Positions 11,971 to 21,027 of a stretch of DNA of 64,000 bases are shown here, in pieces. The position numbers were made by a program, and so were the translations under genes. Position 1 is the first letter of the stretch. The number at the start of each line of letters is the position of its first letter. Source of the stretch: Ascoidea rubescens DSM 1968 (Eukaryota; Ascomycota; Saccharomycetes; Ascoideales; Ascoideaceae); the NCBI RefSeq assembly GCF_001661345.1, contig NW_017962919.1, positions 496,001-560,000 on the forward strand, given 5' to 3'. The notes under the pieces are model-generated. The model searched no databases and had not been told where the DNA came from. It saw only the letters and a program-made list of their open reading frames with translations.

Positions 11971-13590
11971 ATGTCACTTAGATCATTTCCTTCAAATTCC
12001 TCAATCAACAGCGTCGTTAGTAACGGCTGGGTAGTTCAAAAATTCGGTGGGACTAGTGTTGGTAAATTTCCTGAAAAGATTGCTGATGATATTATCAAAT
12101 TATACTCATACACAAATAAAGTTGCAGTGGTTTGCTCAGCAAGATCATCAACTATTAAAACCGAAGGTACAACTTCAAGGTTACTATTAGCTGCCAATTA
12201 TTCAATCGAAAACAAAGATTATAAAAAAATCATAGATTTGGTCTTGAAAGACCATTTCAATAACGCAAATAAAAAAATCGTCAACAATGCTGAAATAAGG
12301 AAAGAACTAATCGAACAAACAAAATCAGAATGTGATCAAGTATTAAAACTATTACATGCCTCAACTGTTATTGGCGAACTCTCTTCAAAGACTTTGGATA
12401 GTATTATAGCTTTGGGTGAAAAATTAAGTTGTTTATTTATCTCAGCCTTATTGAACGATAGAGGTGTTAATGCTCAGTATATTGATTTGTCAACAATTCT
12501 TTTAAATTCAAATAACAATAACGGCAGTAATTCCAGCATCTCCAATTACTCCAATGGTAACAAATTCAATGATGACTTTTCATTAGATCAAGATTTTTAC
12601 AATAATTTAGCTAAAAAATTAGCAAATAAAATAAAGTTTTTACCTGATGGTGTCGTTCCTGTGTTGACCGGATATTTTGGTCCAGTCCCTGGTGGACTAT
12701 TAAATGGTATTGGAAGAGGTTATACTGATTTATGCGCAGCCTTGGTAGCTGTTGGGGTCTATGCTGATGAACTACAAATCTGGAAAGAAGTCGATGGTAT
12801 ATTTACTGCTGATCCAAGAAAAGTCAAAAATGCAAGATTATTGGATTCGGTCACCCCAGAAGAAGCTGCTGAATTAACTTATTACGGCTCAGAAGTTATT
12901 CATCCTTTTACAATGGAACAAGTCATAAAGGCTAAAATCCCAATTCGTATTAAAAACGTTGAAAACCCAACTGGAAAGGGCACAATTATTTATCCAGATA
13001 ATATAGGAAGAAAAGGTGAATCCACACCACCTCATCCACCAATTGCCAGTAATTTAATTCCTGGCAATTTTTTTATCAGGACTAAAGGCCCTACTGCTGT
13101 TACAATCAAACATAATATCATTGTCTTGAATGTTCACTCCAATAAGAAAATTCTATCCCATGGGTTTTTAGCAAGCATTTTCCAAACTTTGGACAAATAC
13201 AGATTGGTAGTTGATTTAATTTCAACCTCAGAAGTGTACGTCTCAATGGCATTATATCATACATTTGACGAAGAAAATGAATTGAAACTCGCCATCAGTG
13301 AATTGACTAAATATGGTACTGTTGACATAGTAAGAGATATGGCAATCATTTCATTGGTCGGGAAACAAATGAAACAATTCATTGGTATTGCCAGTCAAAT
13401 GTTCCAAACTCTAGCAGAGCAAAACATCAACATTGAGATGATATCCCAAGGGTCAAACGAAATCAATATCAGTTGCGTTATAAACGAAGCCGATAGTTTG
13501 AGAGCTTTGCAAGCAATTCACGCCAAATTGCTTGACAGACCTACAGTGGTAGATCAAAGGCTCGCAGCATTGAAATTGAGTGCATACTAG
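11971..13590 (+). CDS. HOM3: Aspartokinase (L-aspartate 4-P-transferase)
   Basis: The enzyme phosphorylates aspartate in the first step of threonine, methionine and homoserine synthesis in the cytosol. The kinase motif KFGGTSVG lies at residues 24-31, GRGYTD(L) near 248, and the substrate-binding stretch WKEVDGIFTADPR near 271. The C-terminal third (about 375-539) holds two ACT-type regulatory modules, the site of threonine feedback in yeast. At 539 residues it is slightly longer than the S. cerevisiae protein (527), the extra length being an Asn/Ser-rich insert near 180-198. The ATG at 11971 precedes the conserved start closely. No in-frame CTG codon is present in the whole gene. A possible Gcn4 site lies about 1 kb upstream. 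Confidence 0.96.
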   Translation: MSLRSFPSNSSINSVVSNGWVVQKFGGTSVGKFPEKIADDIIKLYSYTNKVAVVCSARSSTIKTEGTTSRLLLAANYSIENKDYKKIIDLVLKDHFNNANKKIVNNAEIRKELIEQTKSECDQVLKLLHASTVIGELSSKTLDSIIALGEKLSCLFISALLNDRGVNAQYIDLSTILLNSNNNNGSNSSISNYSNGNKFNDDFSLDQDFYNNLAKKLANKIKFLPDGVVPVLTGYFGPVPGGLLNGIGRGYTDLCAALVAVGVYADELQIWKEVDGIFTADPRKVKNARLLDSVTPEEAAELTYYGSEVIHPFTMEQVIKAKIPIRIKNVENPTGKGTIIYPDNIGRKGESTPPHPPIASNLIPGNFFIRTKGPTAVTIKHNIIVLNVHSNKKILSHGFLASIFQTLDKYRLVVDLISTSEVYVSMALYHTFDEENELKLAISELTKYGTVDIVRDMAIISLVGKQMKQFIGIASQMFQTLAEQNINIEMISQGSNEINISCVINEADSLRALQAIHAKLLDRPTVVDQRLAALKLSAY

Positions 13591-14034
13591 GGACACATTG
13601 CAGTGCTATCCATTCTATTTACCATTTTATTTACCATTTTATTTACCATCTTATTCACCATCTTATTCACATTCTTCTATATTTACATAGACCACCATAT
13701 ACATCTTAGATAGAAACCGCTGTTCGAGCCCCTTCGGCGTCCTTTTCCACAGTTCGCAGTTATCGACGTTTCACTTTTGATTTCAACCCCAAAAAACAAC
13801 CAGACCCATTATTTTACACTTTCTGCTATTATATCTCTGTTTTCTTCACACTTTCAATTCTCTTTATCTGGGGTGTTTTTCTGTTTGGTTTGTGGGCTTG
13901 CAATTGTTATATTAAACTACTCCCAGTTGACTTTCGTGTCCTTTTCTCTCCAGGTTTTCTAACTTTTCTATTTAACCTTTTCCTCACCTCATCTCTCTCT
14001 CTTATTTTTCTTGCTACTGCTTTTGCCCTTCGCA
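13591..14034. other. HOM3-STE13 spacer
   Basis: This 444-bp spacer between two genes on the same strand begins with a 12-bp tandem repeat in the HOM3 3' region (listed separately) and continues as a pyrimidine-rich promoter for the next gene. No gene is visible. Confidence 0.6.
13610..13669. repeat. Five tandem 12-bp units after HOM3
   Basis: Five units of the type CCATYYTATTYA follow each other without gaps: one CCATTCTATTTA, two CCATTTTATTTA, then two CCATCTTATTCA. The pairwise identity of neighbouring units points to stepwise expansion. It lies in the probable 3' untranslated region. Confidence 0.85.
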
Positions 14035-16845
14035 ATGAAAAAAATACTGAAAAACTCATTTGAACTAGAAGATTTTGCAGAGCAAGACCAGTTGATTAAC
14101 AGTGCTAGCAATAATGTTGGTATACTGGGACAAACCAACGACTCTGATACTGATTCAACTTTTTCTGAAATATTTGAGGATTTAAATTTAATTTCCATAA
14201 ACAATTCAAAATTGAAACCAGTGTTTTTTAATGATAATAACAATGAACTTGGCATTGAATTTAAAGATGAAAACGCTAGCAGTCTCAATGATAATGATGA
14301 AAATAGTGACAATTTTGCTTCAACAAGTACAAACAATATAATACTTCCAGAGGCAGTTCAAATTCCTTTCAAAAATAAGAAGAAATTCTTTCTTTTATTT
14401 ATTTTTTCAGTTCTAATTTGGGTCATAACTTTGATTTTTTATTCAACAAGTAAAATCACTTATCAAGATGACTCAGATTTCAATCAGAACTCAAACAATA
14501 AAACAGACACAGCTCCAAAGACTTCACATATAAACACAGATAATGAAAAGCTTAAAATAGATCTTTCAACTAATAGAATGGGTTACTTTTACACATTTGA
14601 AAAACATATAGAGTTTTTACCAAACGATTACAAAAATGACAATGGTTTGTATCTATTAAATTCTGGCTCATCCTTCTCCATTAACACTATGAAAAACGAT
14701 AATCAGAATTTGTTAAAAGCTGAAAATAAAATGCAATATAAAGACAAGACTTACACAATTCTGTCTTTTGTTCCAAATTTAAATCTAACTAAAGCAATTG
14801 TTTCAAGCAATAAAGAATCTCAATATCGTCATTCTTATTTTGCATATTTTTTCATTTATGATTTTATTACAAAAGAAATCGAGCCATTAAAACTCAGTGA
14901 AAACGACGGGAAAGAAGAAATGCTTAAACTAAGCTATGCAAATTGGTCACCATTAGGAAATTATATTTACTATATTTACAATAATAACATTTATCTTAAA
15001 GATATTTCAAATAATAAAGACCTCCAAGTAACTAATGATGGTTCTGAAAACGTATTTAATGGGAAGCCTGATTGGGTGTATGAAGAAGAGGTATTGGCCA
15101 CTGATAATGCCATCTATTGGTCTCCCAATGATGAAAATTTTATTTTTTTAAAAACTGATGAAACTGATGTGCCAGTGTTTCAATTGGAATATTATGTTCA
15201 AGATAACCAAGACGTTTATCCTAAAATCGTTGATTTGAAATACCCTAAACCAGGTTTTAGCAATCCCATTGTTAGTTTAATCAATTATAATATCAAATCA
15301 AATAAAGCAGTTGAAATCGATCACAGCGATAATAATTTGGGTGAAGATTTCATCTTGTATGATTGCAAATGGATTGATAATAAAAATGCAATCATAAAAG
15401 AGACTGATAGAGAAAGTAATCAATTAAACATAAGAAATTTTAAAATTCTTGGAAAAGAAGAAGATGACATTTATACCTATTCCAATGAAATTATTAGAAA
15501 AGTTAATGCTGTTGAAGAATTTGGAGGATGGATTGAAGAAACTTCTGATTTGTTAGTAATTCCACCAAACCATGAGCAAGATCGAAAACATTATGGTTAC
15601 GTTGATGTTATTGTTGATGAAAATGGGTTTAGACAGCTAGCATATTTTGATCAAATTTCAAACGAAAAGCCTAAGAAGATATTAACGAATGGTAATTATG
15701 ATATTATCGGCGGTGGATTGGCATTTAATTATGAAAAAAATAAAATATATTTTTTATCAGCAAAAAAATCTTCAATAACAAGACATCTTTACACAATTTC
15801 GTTAAACGGTGACGACCTTCAAGCTATCACAAATGATAAGGTGGATGAATGGAATGATGTTAAATTATCGCCAAATGGTAATTATTTATTGCTTTCTAAT
15901 AGAGGACCAAGTGTTCCAACCCAAAAGCTTTTCAATATAAATGAGGACTTTGATTTAGAAAAGGGGAATAATTTAGCGACTAGTGATACAACAATTAAAT
16001 ACCTTAAAAAGTTTCAAGTGCCAAAGCACACATTTCTCGAGTTTGAAGTTGACGAAGGAGTCAAATGTCATGTTAAAGAAATATTGCCAACTAGTTATTT
16101 TGATAATGAGAAAAACAAGCAAAATAATAAAACATACCCTCTATTGGTCAATGTTTATGGTGGGCCGGGATCTCAAACAGTTGATGTTCTGTTCAACATA
16201 GGATTTGAAGATGCAGTTTCAAGTTCTTTGGATGCAATCGTGTTGCAAATTGAGCCCAGGGGGACTGGAGGTAATGGATGGAAATACAAGTCTTTTGCCA
16301 AAAACCAAATTGGATACTGGGAACCCAGAGACATTGTGAACATTGTTGAGCAGTACATTAAAAGCCACGAGGGCCTCGTTAATACCGAAAGAACAGCGAT
16401 CTGGGGCTGGAGTTATGGTGGTTTTACAACACTAAAGACGTTGGAGTACGACGCAGGAAAGACCATCAAGTATGGAATGTCGGTGGCTCCAGTTACAAAC
16501 TGGCTATTTTACGACTCGATATACACCGAGAGATATATGGACTTACCCAAGAACAACGAAAAGGGCTACCGAGAGATATCGGTGATCAGCGAATTGGAGA
16601 ACTTCAAAAGCGTCAAGAGGTTTTTGATAATGCATGGCACAGCTGACGATAATGTTCATTTCCAAAACAGCCTTGACTTGATTGACAGATTCAATCTAAA
16701 AACTGTGGAAAACTTTGACTTGAAGTACTTCCCAGACAGCAATCATGGGATATTCCACCATGGGGCCAACAAAATCGTGTACGACAAGCTATTCAAGTGG
16801 CTTTCAGATGCTTTTGCAGGCGACTTTGATGCCATCGACAACTGA
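14035..16845 (+). CDS. STE13: Dipeptidyl aminopeptidase, type II membrane (STE13/DAP2 family)
   Basis: The 936-residue protein has an acidic cytosolic tail, a membrane segment at about 117-138, a beta-propeller region and a C-terminal alpha/beta-hydrolase domain (S9B). The catalytic triad is visible: Ser793 in GWSYGG, Asp in TADDN near 871, and His904 in DSNHG. VLQIEPRGTGG and GYWEPRDI are closer to Ste13 (Golgi, alpha-factor trimming of X-Ala/X-Pro dipeptides) than to vacuolar Dap2, as I remember them. The Met at 14035 is the first ATG; the frame is open a little further upstream but without ATG. Third codon positions turn strongly GC-rich in the last 500 bp, unlike the AT-rich middle. Confidence 0.9.
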   Translation: MKKILKNSFELEDFAEQDQLINSASNNVGILGQTNDSDTDSTFSEIFEDLNLISINNSKLKPVFFNDNNNELGIEFKDENASSLNDNDENSDNFASTSTNNIILPEAVQIPFKNKKKFFLLFIFSVLIWVITLIFYSTSKITYQDDSDFNQNSNNKTDTAPKTSHINTDNEKLKIDLSTNRMGYFYTFEKHIEFLPNDYKNDNGLYLLNSGSSFSINTMKNDNQNLLKAENKMQYKDKTYTILSFVPNLNLTKAIVSSNKESQYRHSYFAYFFIYDFITKEIEPLKLSENDGKEEMLKLSYANWSPLGNYIYYIYNNNIYLKDISNNKDLQVTNDGSENVFNGKPDWVYEEEVLATDNAIYWSPNDENFIFLKTDETDVPVFQLEYYVQDNQDVYPKIVDLKYPKPGFSNPIVSLINYNIKSNKAVEIDHSDNNLGEDFILYDCKWIDNKNAIIKETDRESNQLNIRNFKILGKEEDDIYTYSNEIIRKVNAVEEFGGWIEETSDLLVIPPNHEQDRKHYGYVDVIVDENGFRQLAYFDQISNEKPKKILTNGNYDIIGGGLAFNYEKNKIYFLSAKKSSITRHLYTISLNGDDLQAITNDKVDEWNDVKLSPNGNYLLLSNRGPSVPTQKLFNINEDFDLEKGNNLATSDTTIKYLKKFQVPKHTFLEFEVDEGVKCHVKEILPTSYFDNEKNKQNNKTYPLLVNVYGGPGSQTVDVLFNIGFEDAVSSSLDAIVLQIEPRGTGGNGWKYKSFAKNQIGYWEPRDIVNIVEQYIKSHEGLVNTERTAIWGWSYGGFTTLKTLEYDAGKTIKYGMSVAPVTNWLFYDSIYTERYMDLPKNNEKGYREISVISELENFKSVKRFLIMHGTADDNVHFQNSLDLIDRFNLKTVENFDLKYFPDSNHGIFHHGANKIVYDKLFKWLSDAFAGDFDAIDN

Positions 16846-17432
16846 GTCTGAAGATAAGGAAGCACAAACATCAGAAAGAGCAAACCGGGGGAGGTCTTAC
16901 GTAACCCAAGGAATGAGACCCTCGGAAGTGGATGCCCCCGCCAGCGGCCCGGTTTGAGCCTGTCGGTTGGCGATCTTTGCCCGGAGCTGCGATTCGGTCA
17001 TTTTCCAAAGTTAAAGCTTTGAAAATTTTTTTAAACTTTTGGAACTGGTAGGAAAGGACACTTTCTGCAAATTCATTTGGTGGAAAGCTTTGCCATTTCA
17101 CAAAACACAGCTAATATGATTCATTGGATGGAGTCGTTGCTTTTTCAGTCATCTCCATATTTTGAAATAATCGCCTAACCGTATTTATTGGAAGGTTTTC
17201 TCCAATTTTGCTTGTTAATATAATCTTATGTTTTTTTCCTTTCCAGTTTTGTTACTTTTTTTTGTTCTTTTTAGAAATTCTTATTGATATACTATTATTA
17301 TAAATGTTGGGGATAATATAGCAAAATACTAAATTTAATCCTTTTAAATCTTTCACCCTGAACTTGAACTTGAACTTATCTTTATCCACAAGAAAAGCTT
17401 TTTTTCATACTTGCAACAGATTTTTTACCAAA
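16846..17432. other. STE13-RKI1 spacer, GC-rich first part
   Basis: The first 150 bp after STE13 remain GC-rich (for example CCCCGCCAGCGGCCCGG near 16936), then the sequence becomes AT-rich. An ATG-less frame continuous with RKI1 covers 17322-17432 (see findings). No other gene is visible. Confidence 0.55.
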
Positions 17433-18230
17433 ATGACAATCCCATCTGAGTTGAAACCCTTGGGTGATCCCTTGGAACAAGCTAAAAGAGCTGCTGCTTA
17501 TAAGGCTGTTGACGAAAACATATCGTTGAATTATAAGTATGTCGGTATAGGCTCAGGTTCTACTGTGGTATATATTGTGGAAAGGCTATCTCAATTGCCC
17601 CTTAGCAAAAACTTCATTTATGTCCCAACTTCCTTTCAATCAAAGAAATTGATTTTGGATTCCGGTCTAAGGCTATCCAATGTCGACGATATAAATATTG
17701 ACAGTGACCATGTGTTGGACATAACCTTTGATGGAGCTGATGAAGTTGACACCTCTTTGAATTGCATTAAAGGTGGTGGTGCCTGTTTATTTCAAGAAAA
17801 ACTAATTGCTTCCTTATCCAAGAATTTTATAATCGTGGCAGATTACAGAAAGAAATCTCCTTCTTACTTGGGCGTAAACTGGTTGAAAGGTATTCCAATT
17901 GAAGTCGTTCCAATGGCCTGGAGTAAAATTAGAAACGATTTGCTTAACAAGTTTTCCGCAAACAAAGTCACTTTAAGACAAGGTGGTGTTAATAAAGCTG
18001 GTCCGGTTGTAACTGATAATGGAAACTTTATACTAGACGTTGAGTTTGGAATATTGGATGTTGATTCATTTGATTTATTGAAGTTCAATCAACAAATCAA
18101 AAACCTTGTTGGTGTTGTGGAAACTGGTCTTTTCATAAGTATGGCTAAAAAAGCTTATTTTGGTCATGGTGATGGTTCTGTTTCTTCAATTTCTAGCACG
18201 AATCTTTTAAGGAAAAAGAAACTTTACTGA
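17433..18230 (+). CDS. RKI1: Ribose-5-phosphate isomerase
   Basis: The enzyme interconverts ribose-5-phosphate and ribulose-5-phosphate in the non-oxidative pentose phosphate pathway. The 265-residue protein shows the RpiA signatures: AKRAAAYKAVDE, GIGSGSTVVY near 41, TSFQSK, DGADEVD near 101, KGGGA near 113 and the late LRQGG. The start ATG at 17433 gives an N-terminus like the S. cerevisiae enzyme. There is no in-frame CTG codon. Upstream, 37 sense codons without any ATG continue the frame and encode a basic, acid-free peptide; whether this is translated is unknown. Confidence 0.95.
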   Translation: MTIPSELKPLGDPLEQAKRAAAYKAVDENISLNYKYVGIGSGSTVVYIVERLSQLPLSKNFIYVPTSFQSKKLILDSGLRLSNVDDINIDSDHVLDITFDGADEVDTSLNCIKGGGACLFQEKLIASLSKNFIIVADYRKKSPSYLGVNWLKGIPIEVVPMAWSKIRNDLLNKFSANKVTLRQGGVNKAGPVVTDNGNFILDVEFGILDVDSFDLLKFNQQIKNLVGVVETGLFISMAKKAYFGHGDGSVSSISSTNLLRKKKLY

Positions 18231-18881
18231 TTGTTTCACACATTAAATCACAATTTTTTTTTTTTTCGTTTATTTTAGTCTACCTATTATGATTTTCTTA
18301 TATTACAATTCGTTAAGATTCATTTAGAAACACGCCGTTTTTTTTTGTTTTTTTTTGGGAGCAAATTTAATTCTGATATTCATTTTGTCTCAATTTTAGT
18401 ATTTATTTTGTCTCAATCTAAATTTAATTTAGAGTAGACTCATTGTATAATCGATACTACACTTCAAACTGGGTGAGAAGTTTTTTAGTATTTTATCTTA
18501 TTTTTTTCATACCTAAATCAATGTCCTTAATAATGAAGTCTTTATCTATTCTTTGAAATTGATAGTCAGTAATTTTCTATATACACAGTTCTCTTTAAAA
18601 AATAATGATAAATCTCTTTGGAATCTTAAAAGAATAAATGAATTTCATCATTATCAATAATCGGTAATCAATCTACCCACAGTAATTTATATTATAATTC
18701 TGTAAAACTTGTCCGGTTTAAAAAGTATATATAAGTGAATAATATATACATGTGTAAATATAGTACATAATTTGGAAAAAAAAAACAATCCAAAAACACC
18801 AATCCCACCATACCAACCTCTCTTGTCAATTAAAATCAATGAAAAAACAAAAAAAAACAAAAACAATAAAAAAGGAAAATG
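18231..18881. other. Convergent 3' spacer RKI1 / permease
   Basis: AT-rich, with long T runs after RKI1 and A runs before the permease stop, as expected for two facing 3' ends. No gene or structured RNA was recognised. Confidence 0.6.
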
Positions 18882-20615
18882 TCAAAAGCAATGTAATTCA
18901 ATAATATCAACATTTTCAAAAGAATCTTTAGTGATTTCAAAATTTTCAACATCCTGCCATTCTTCAAACCATCCTTTTTTTGTCAAAAATTTCTCAAGTG
19001 GAAGACCAGAAACAGGAAAAAAGTAAGTTAAAATCATATAAATCAAAAATGAAGCAGTGAATCCTGTAAAGTAATTCAAGTTATAAATATAAGTGGCTGC
19101 AGGTGGAACTGAAGCTCCAACATCGCCAGCAAATCCAACGATATTAATGGCAATTCCACAAATATAAGCAATATATGCTCTCCAATTCGTTCCAAGTTTA
19201 TTGAATCTATAATCAGATTTAACGTCACCACTGTATAAATGATATAATTGAAGATAACCTCTTCTAACGACAAAATAATCGCTTAAAATGACACCCGAAA
19301 TGCAACTTAAAAAAACACTATAAGATGCCAAATAACTCATGAACCTATTAGAAGATTGAAAAAAATACCATGGACAAATACACAATGCCAATCCTGCACA
19401 AATAAACCCACCACGTCTAATATTGATGTATCTAGGCAATAAAGCAGTCATATCAGTACCAGCTGATAATGAATTCGCCGAAATATTTGTACCCAATTGG
19501 GCTAAAGCAAAAGAAAACCCAATAAAAAAAACACCAATTCTATCTTTTGGAGTATAACCATCATTAAGAAAATTTCCCAAAACCTCTAAAGGAGACCAAT
19601 AGGTCTTTCCGTAAATTATTGTTGACGAAGAAGAAACAAAAATACCAATTAAAGAAGTAATTGAAAAACAAATTGGAATTGAAAAAATTTGAGGCCAAAA
19701 AGCAGCATTTTTATTTCTAGCGAAACGAGAGAAATCTGGAGCATTTAAGATCAATGCAGCAAAATTGGCAATGCAGCTCATTAAGGCTTTAACAAAAGCC
19801 CAGGCATGAATTGAGCCTGAAATTGATGTCTTTTGTTGAACAACAGGTCCAATTCCACCAGCTTTAACAACTGACCAAACTAAAAAAGCAATTCCTGCAA
19901 ATGGAACAATTGCAGCTTTTATTGTGAATAAATGACGAATTGTTTGGGGAGGAAACCAAATTGCAGGTAAAGAGATTAACCAGAAAAGAAAAAAACTCAA
20001 AAATTGAAATGGTGTTGTTCCATTGACATGACCTTTTATTGTTTGATTTAAATCATTTGAAAAAATAGATCTCAAAATCAATTGAATACATTCACCACCT
20101 AGCCAAGCTTGAACAGAATACCAAAAAGCAGCCATTACCACTCTATTAATAACAGGCCAAATGCTTCCAAAAACACCAAAAGATGATCTGCAGGCAACAG
20201 GAAAGGAAATATGATAATTGGTACCAATTTTGGCGGAGAAACTAAGAATAAAACTAACAATGAAATAACCAAAGAAAACAGCTAAAAACACTTCCCACCA
20301 TGCTAACCCAGCTTCAACTCCGGTACTTGCAATTTGCCATGTATTTATATTGAAACTATCAGCTATCCAGAAGAATACAAAATTGAACCAAGACCAAGTT
20401 CTTCGAGCATTTTCAACGGGTTTTAAATCATGATTATACAAAAACATTTTGGCAGCACTGAGTTCGGTATGCTGAACTTTGAGGTACTTGTCATGAAAAT
20501 ACCTTAATCTCTGATATTTGGAAAAACCAGGGGCCACCAACAAGTCAGTCGAATCATTATCAGTGGAATCATTGGAGCTTCTGCTCCTTTTGTTGATGAC
20601 AGAAGTTCTCTCCAT
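18882..20615 (-). CDS. NCS1 permease (uracil/allantoin/uridine type)
   Basis: The 577-residue protein belongs to the fungal Fur4/Dal4/Fui1 branch of nucleobase-cation symporters. NHDLKPV-RRTW, FWIADSFNINTWQIAS, YHISFPVACRSSFG and YSVQAWLGGECIQL are close to Fur4 and Dal4 as I know them. About twelve hydrophobic segments are present between residues 75 and 550. It should import uracil, uridine or allantoin across the plasma membrane; the sequence does not decide which. The ATG at 20615 is the first in frame. No in-frame CTG codon was seen. It is transcribed divergently from a Zn2Cys6 regulator 412 bp away, which may control it. Confidence 0.88.
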   Translation of the reverse strand: MERTSVINKRSRSSNDSTDNDSTDLLVAPGFSKYQRLRYFHDKYLKVQHTELSAAKMFLYNHDLKPVENARRTWSWFNFVFFWIADSFNINTWQIASTGVEAGLAWWEVFLAVFFGYFIVSFILSFSAKIGTNYHISFPVACRSSFGVFGSIWPVINRVVMAAFWYSVQAWLGGECIQLILRSIFSNDLNQTIKGHVNGTTPFQFLSFFLFWLISLPAIWFPPQTIRHLFTIKAAIVPFAGIAFLVWSVVKAGGIGPVVQQKTSISGSIHAWAFVKALMSCIANFAALILNAPDFSRFARNKNAAFWPQIFSIPICFSITSLIGIFVSSSSTIIYGKTYWSPLEVLGNFLNDGYTPKDRIGVFFIGFSFALAQLGTNISANSLSAGTDMTALLPRYINIRRGGFICAGLALCICPWYFFQSSNRFMSYLASYSVFLSCISGVILSDYFVVRRGYLQLYHLYSGDVKSDYRFNKLGTNWRAYIAYICGIAINIVGFAGDVGASVPPAATYIYNLNYFTGFTASFLIYMILTYFFPVSGLPLEKFLTKKGWFEEWQDVENFEITKDSFENVDIIELHCF

Positions 20616-21027
20616 TCACTTCAATTATTATAGGGCAAATGTGAGAAAGTAAGAATTGAGGTTGCAACAGACAGTGGTATTGGAAATTTTGTAATTAAAA
20701 CAATGGCAGATGAACCAACATAAGTTAAAAACTGGAAACACTCTCCTAGCTCAGGGCAGCTCAATATATATTGTCGAAAACAAATAAAGCATGTCTTTTT
20801 CAGGGCCTGACCCACAGCTGATTGGCTGTTGAAAAGCAACTCTGAAAGAAATAAAGCAGCTTATACACGTCTACAGCGGGTCTCCCGCACTTTCTGTATT
20901 TGTTTTGACGGACTTTGGGATCCCGCTGTTGAGCCGCGGGGCTGCAGGAACCCGTTTTTTGTTCTTTGAAAATTGAGTTGGGGGAAAAGAAAGAAATATT
21001 CTTTGGAGTTGAGCAGATGGTTAATAG
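20616..21027. promoter_or_regulatory. Shared divergent promoter with palindromic CGG/CCG sites
   Basis: The spacer between the NCS1 permease and the Zn2Cys6 gene becomes GC-rich at about 20865-20960. It holds GCGGGTCTCCCGC (20876-20888), an inverted repeat readable as CGG-N5-CCG, GGGATCCC (20918-20925) and CCGCGG (20934-20939). CGG triplets in inverted pairs are the usual targets of Zn2Cys6 dimers. Binding by the adjacent regulator is inferred. Confidence 0.45.
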
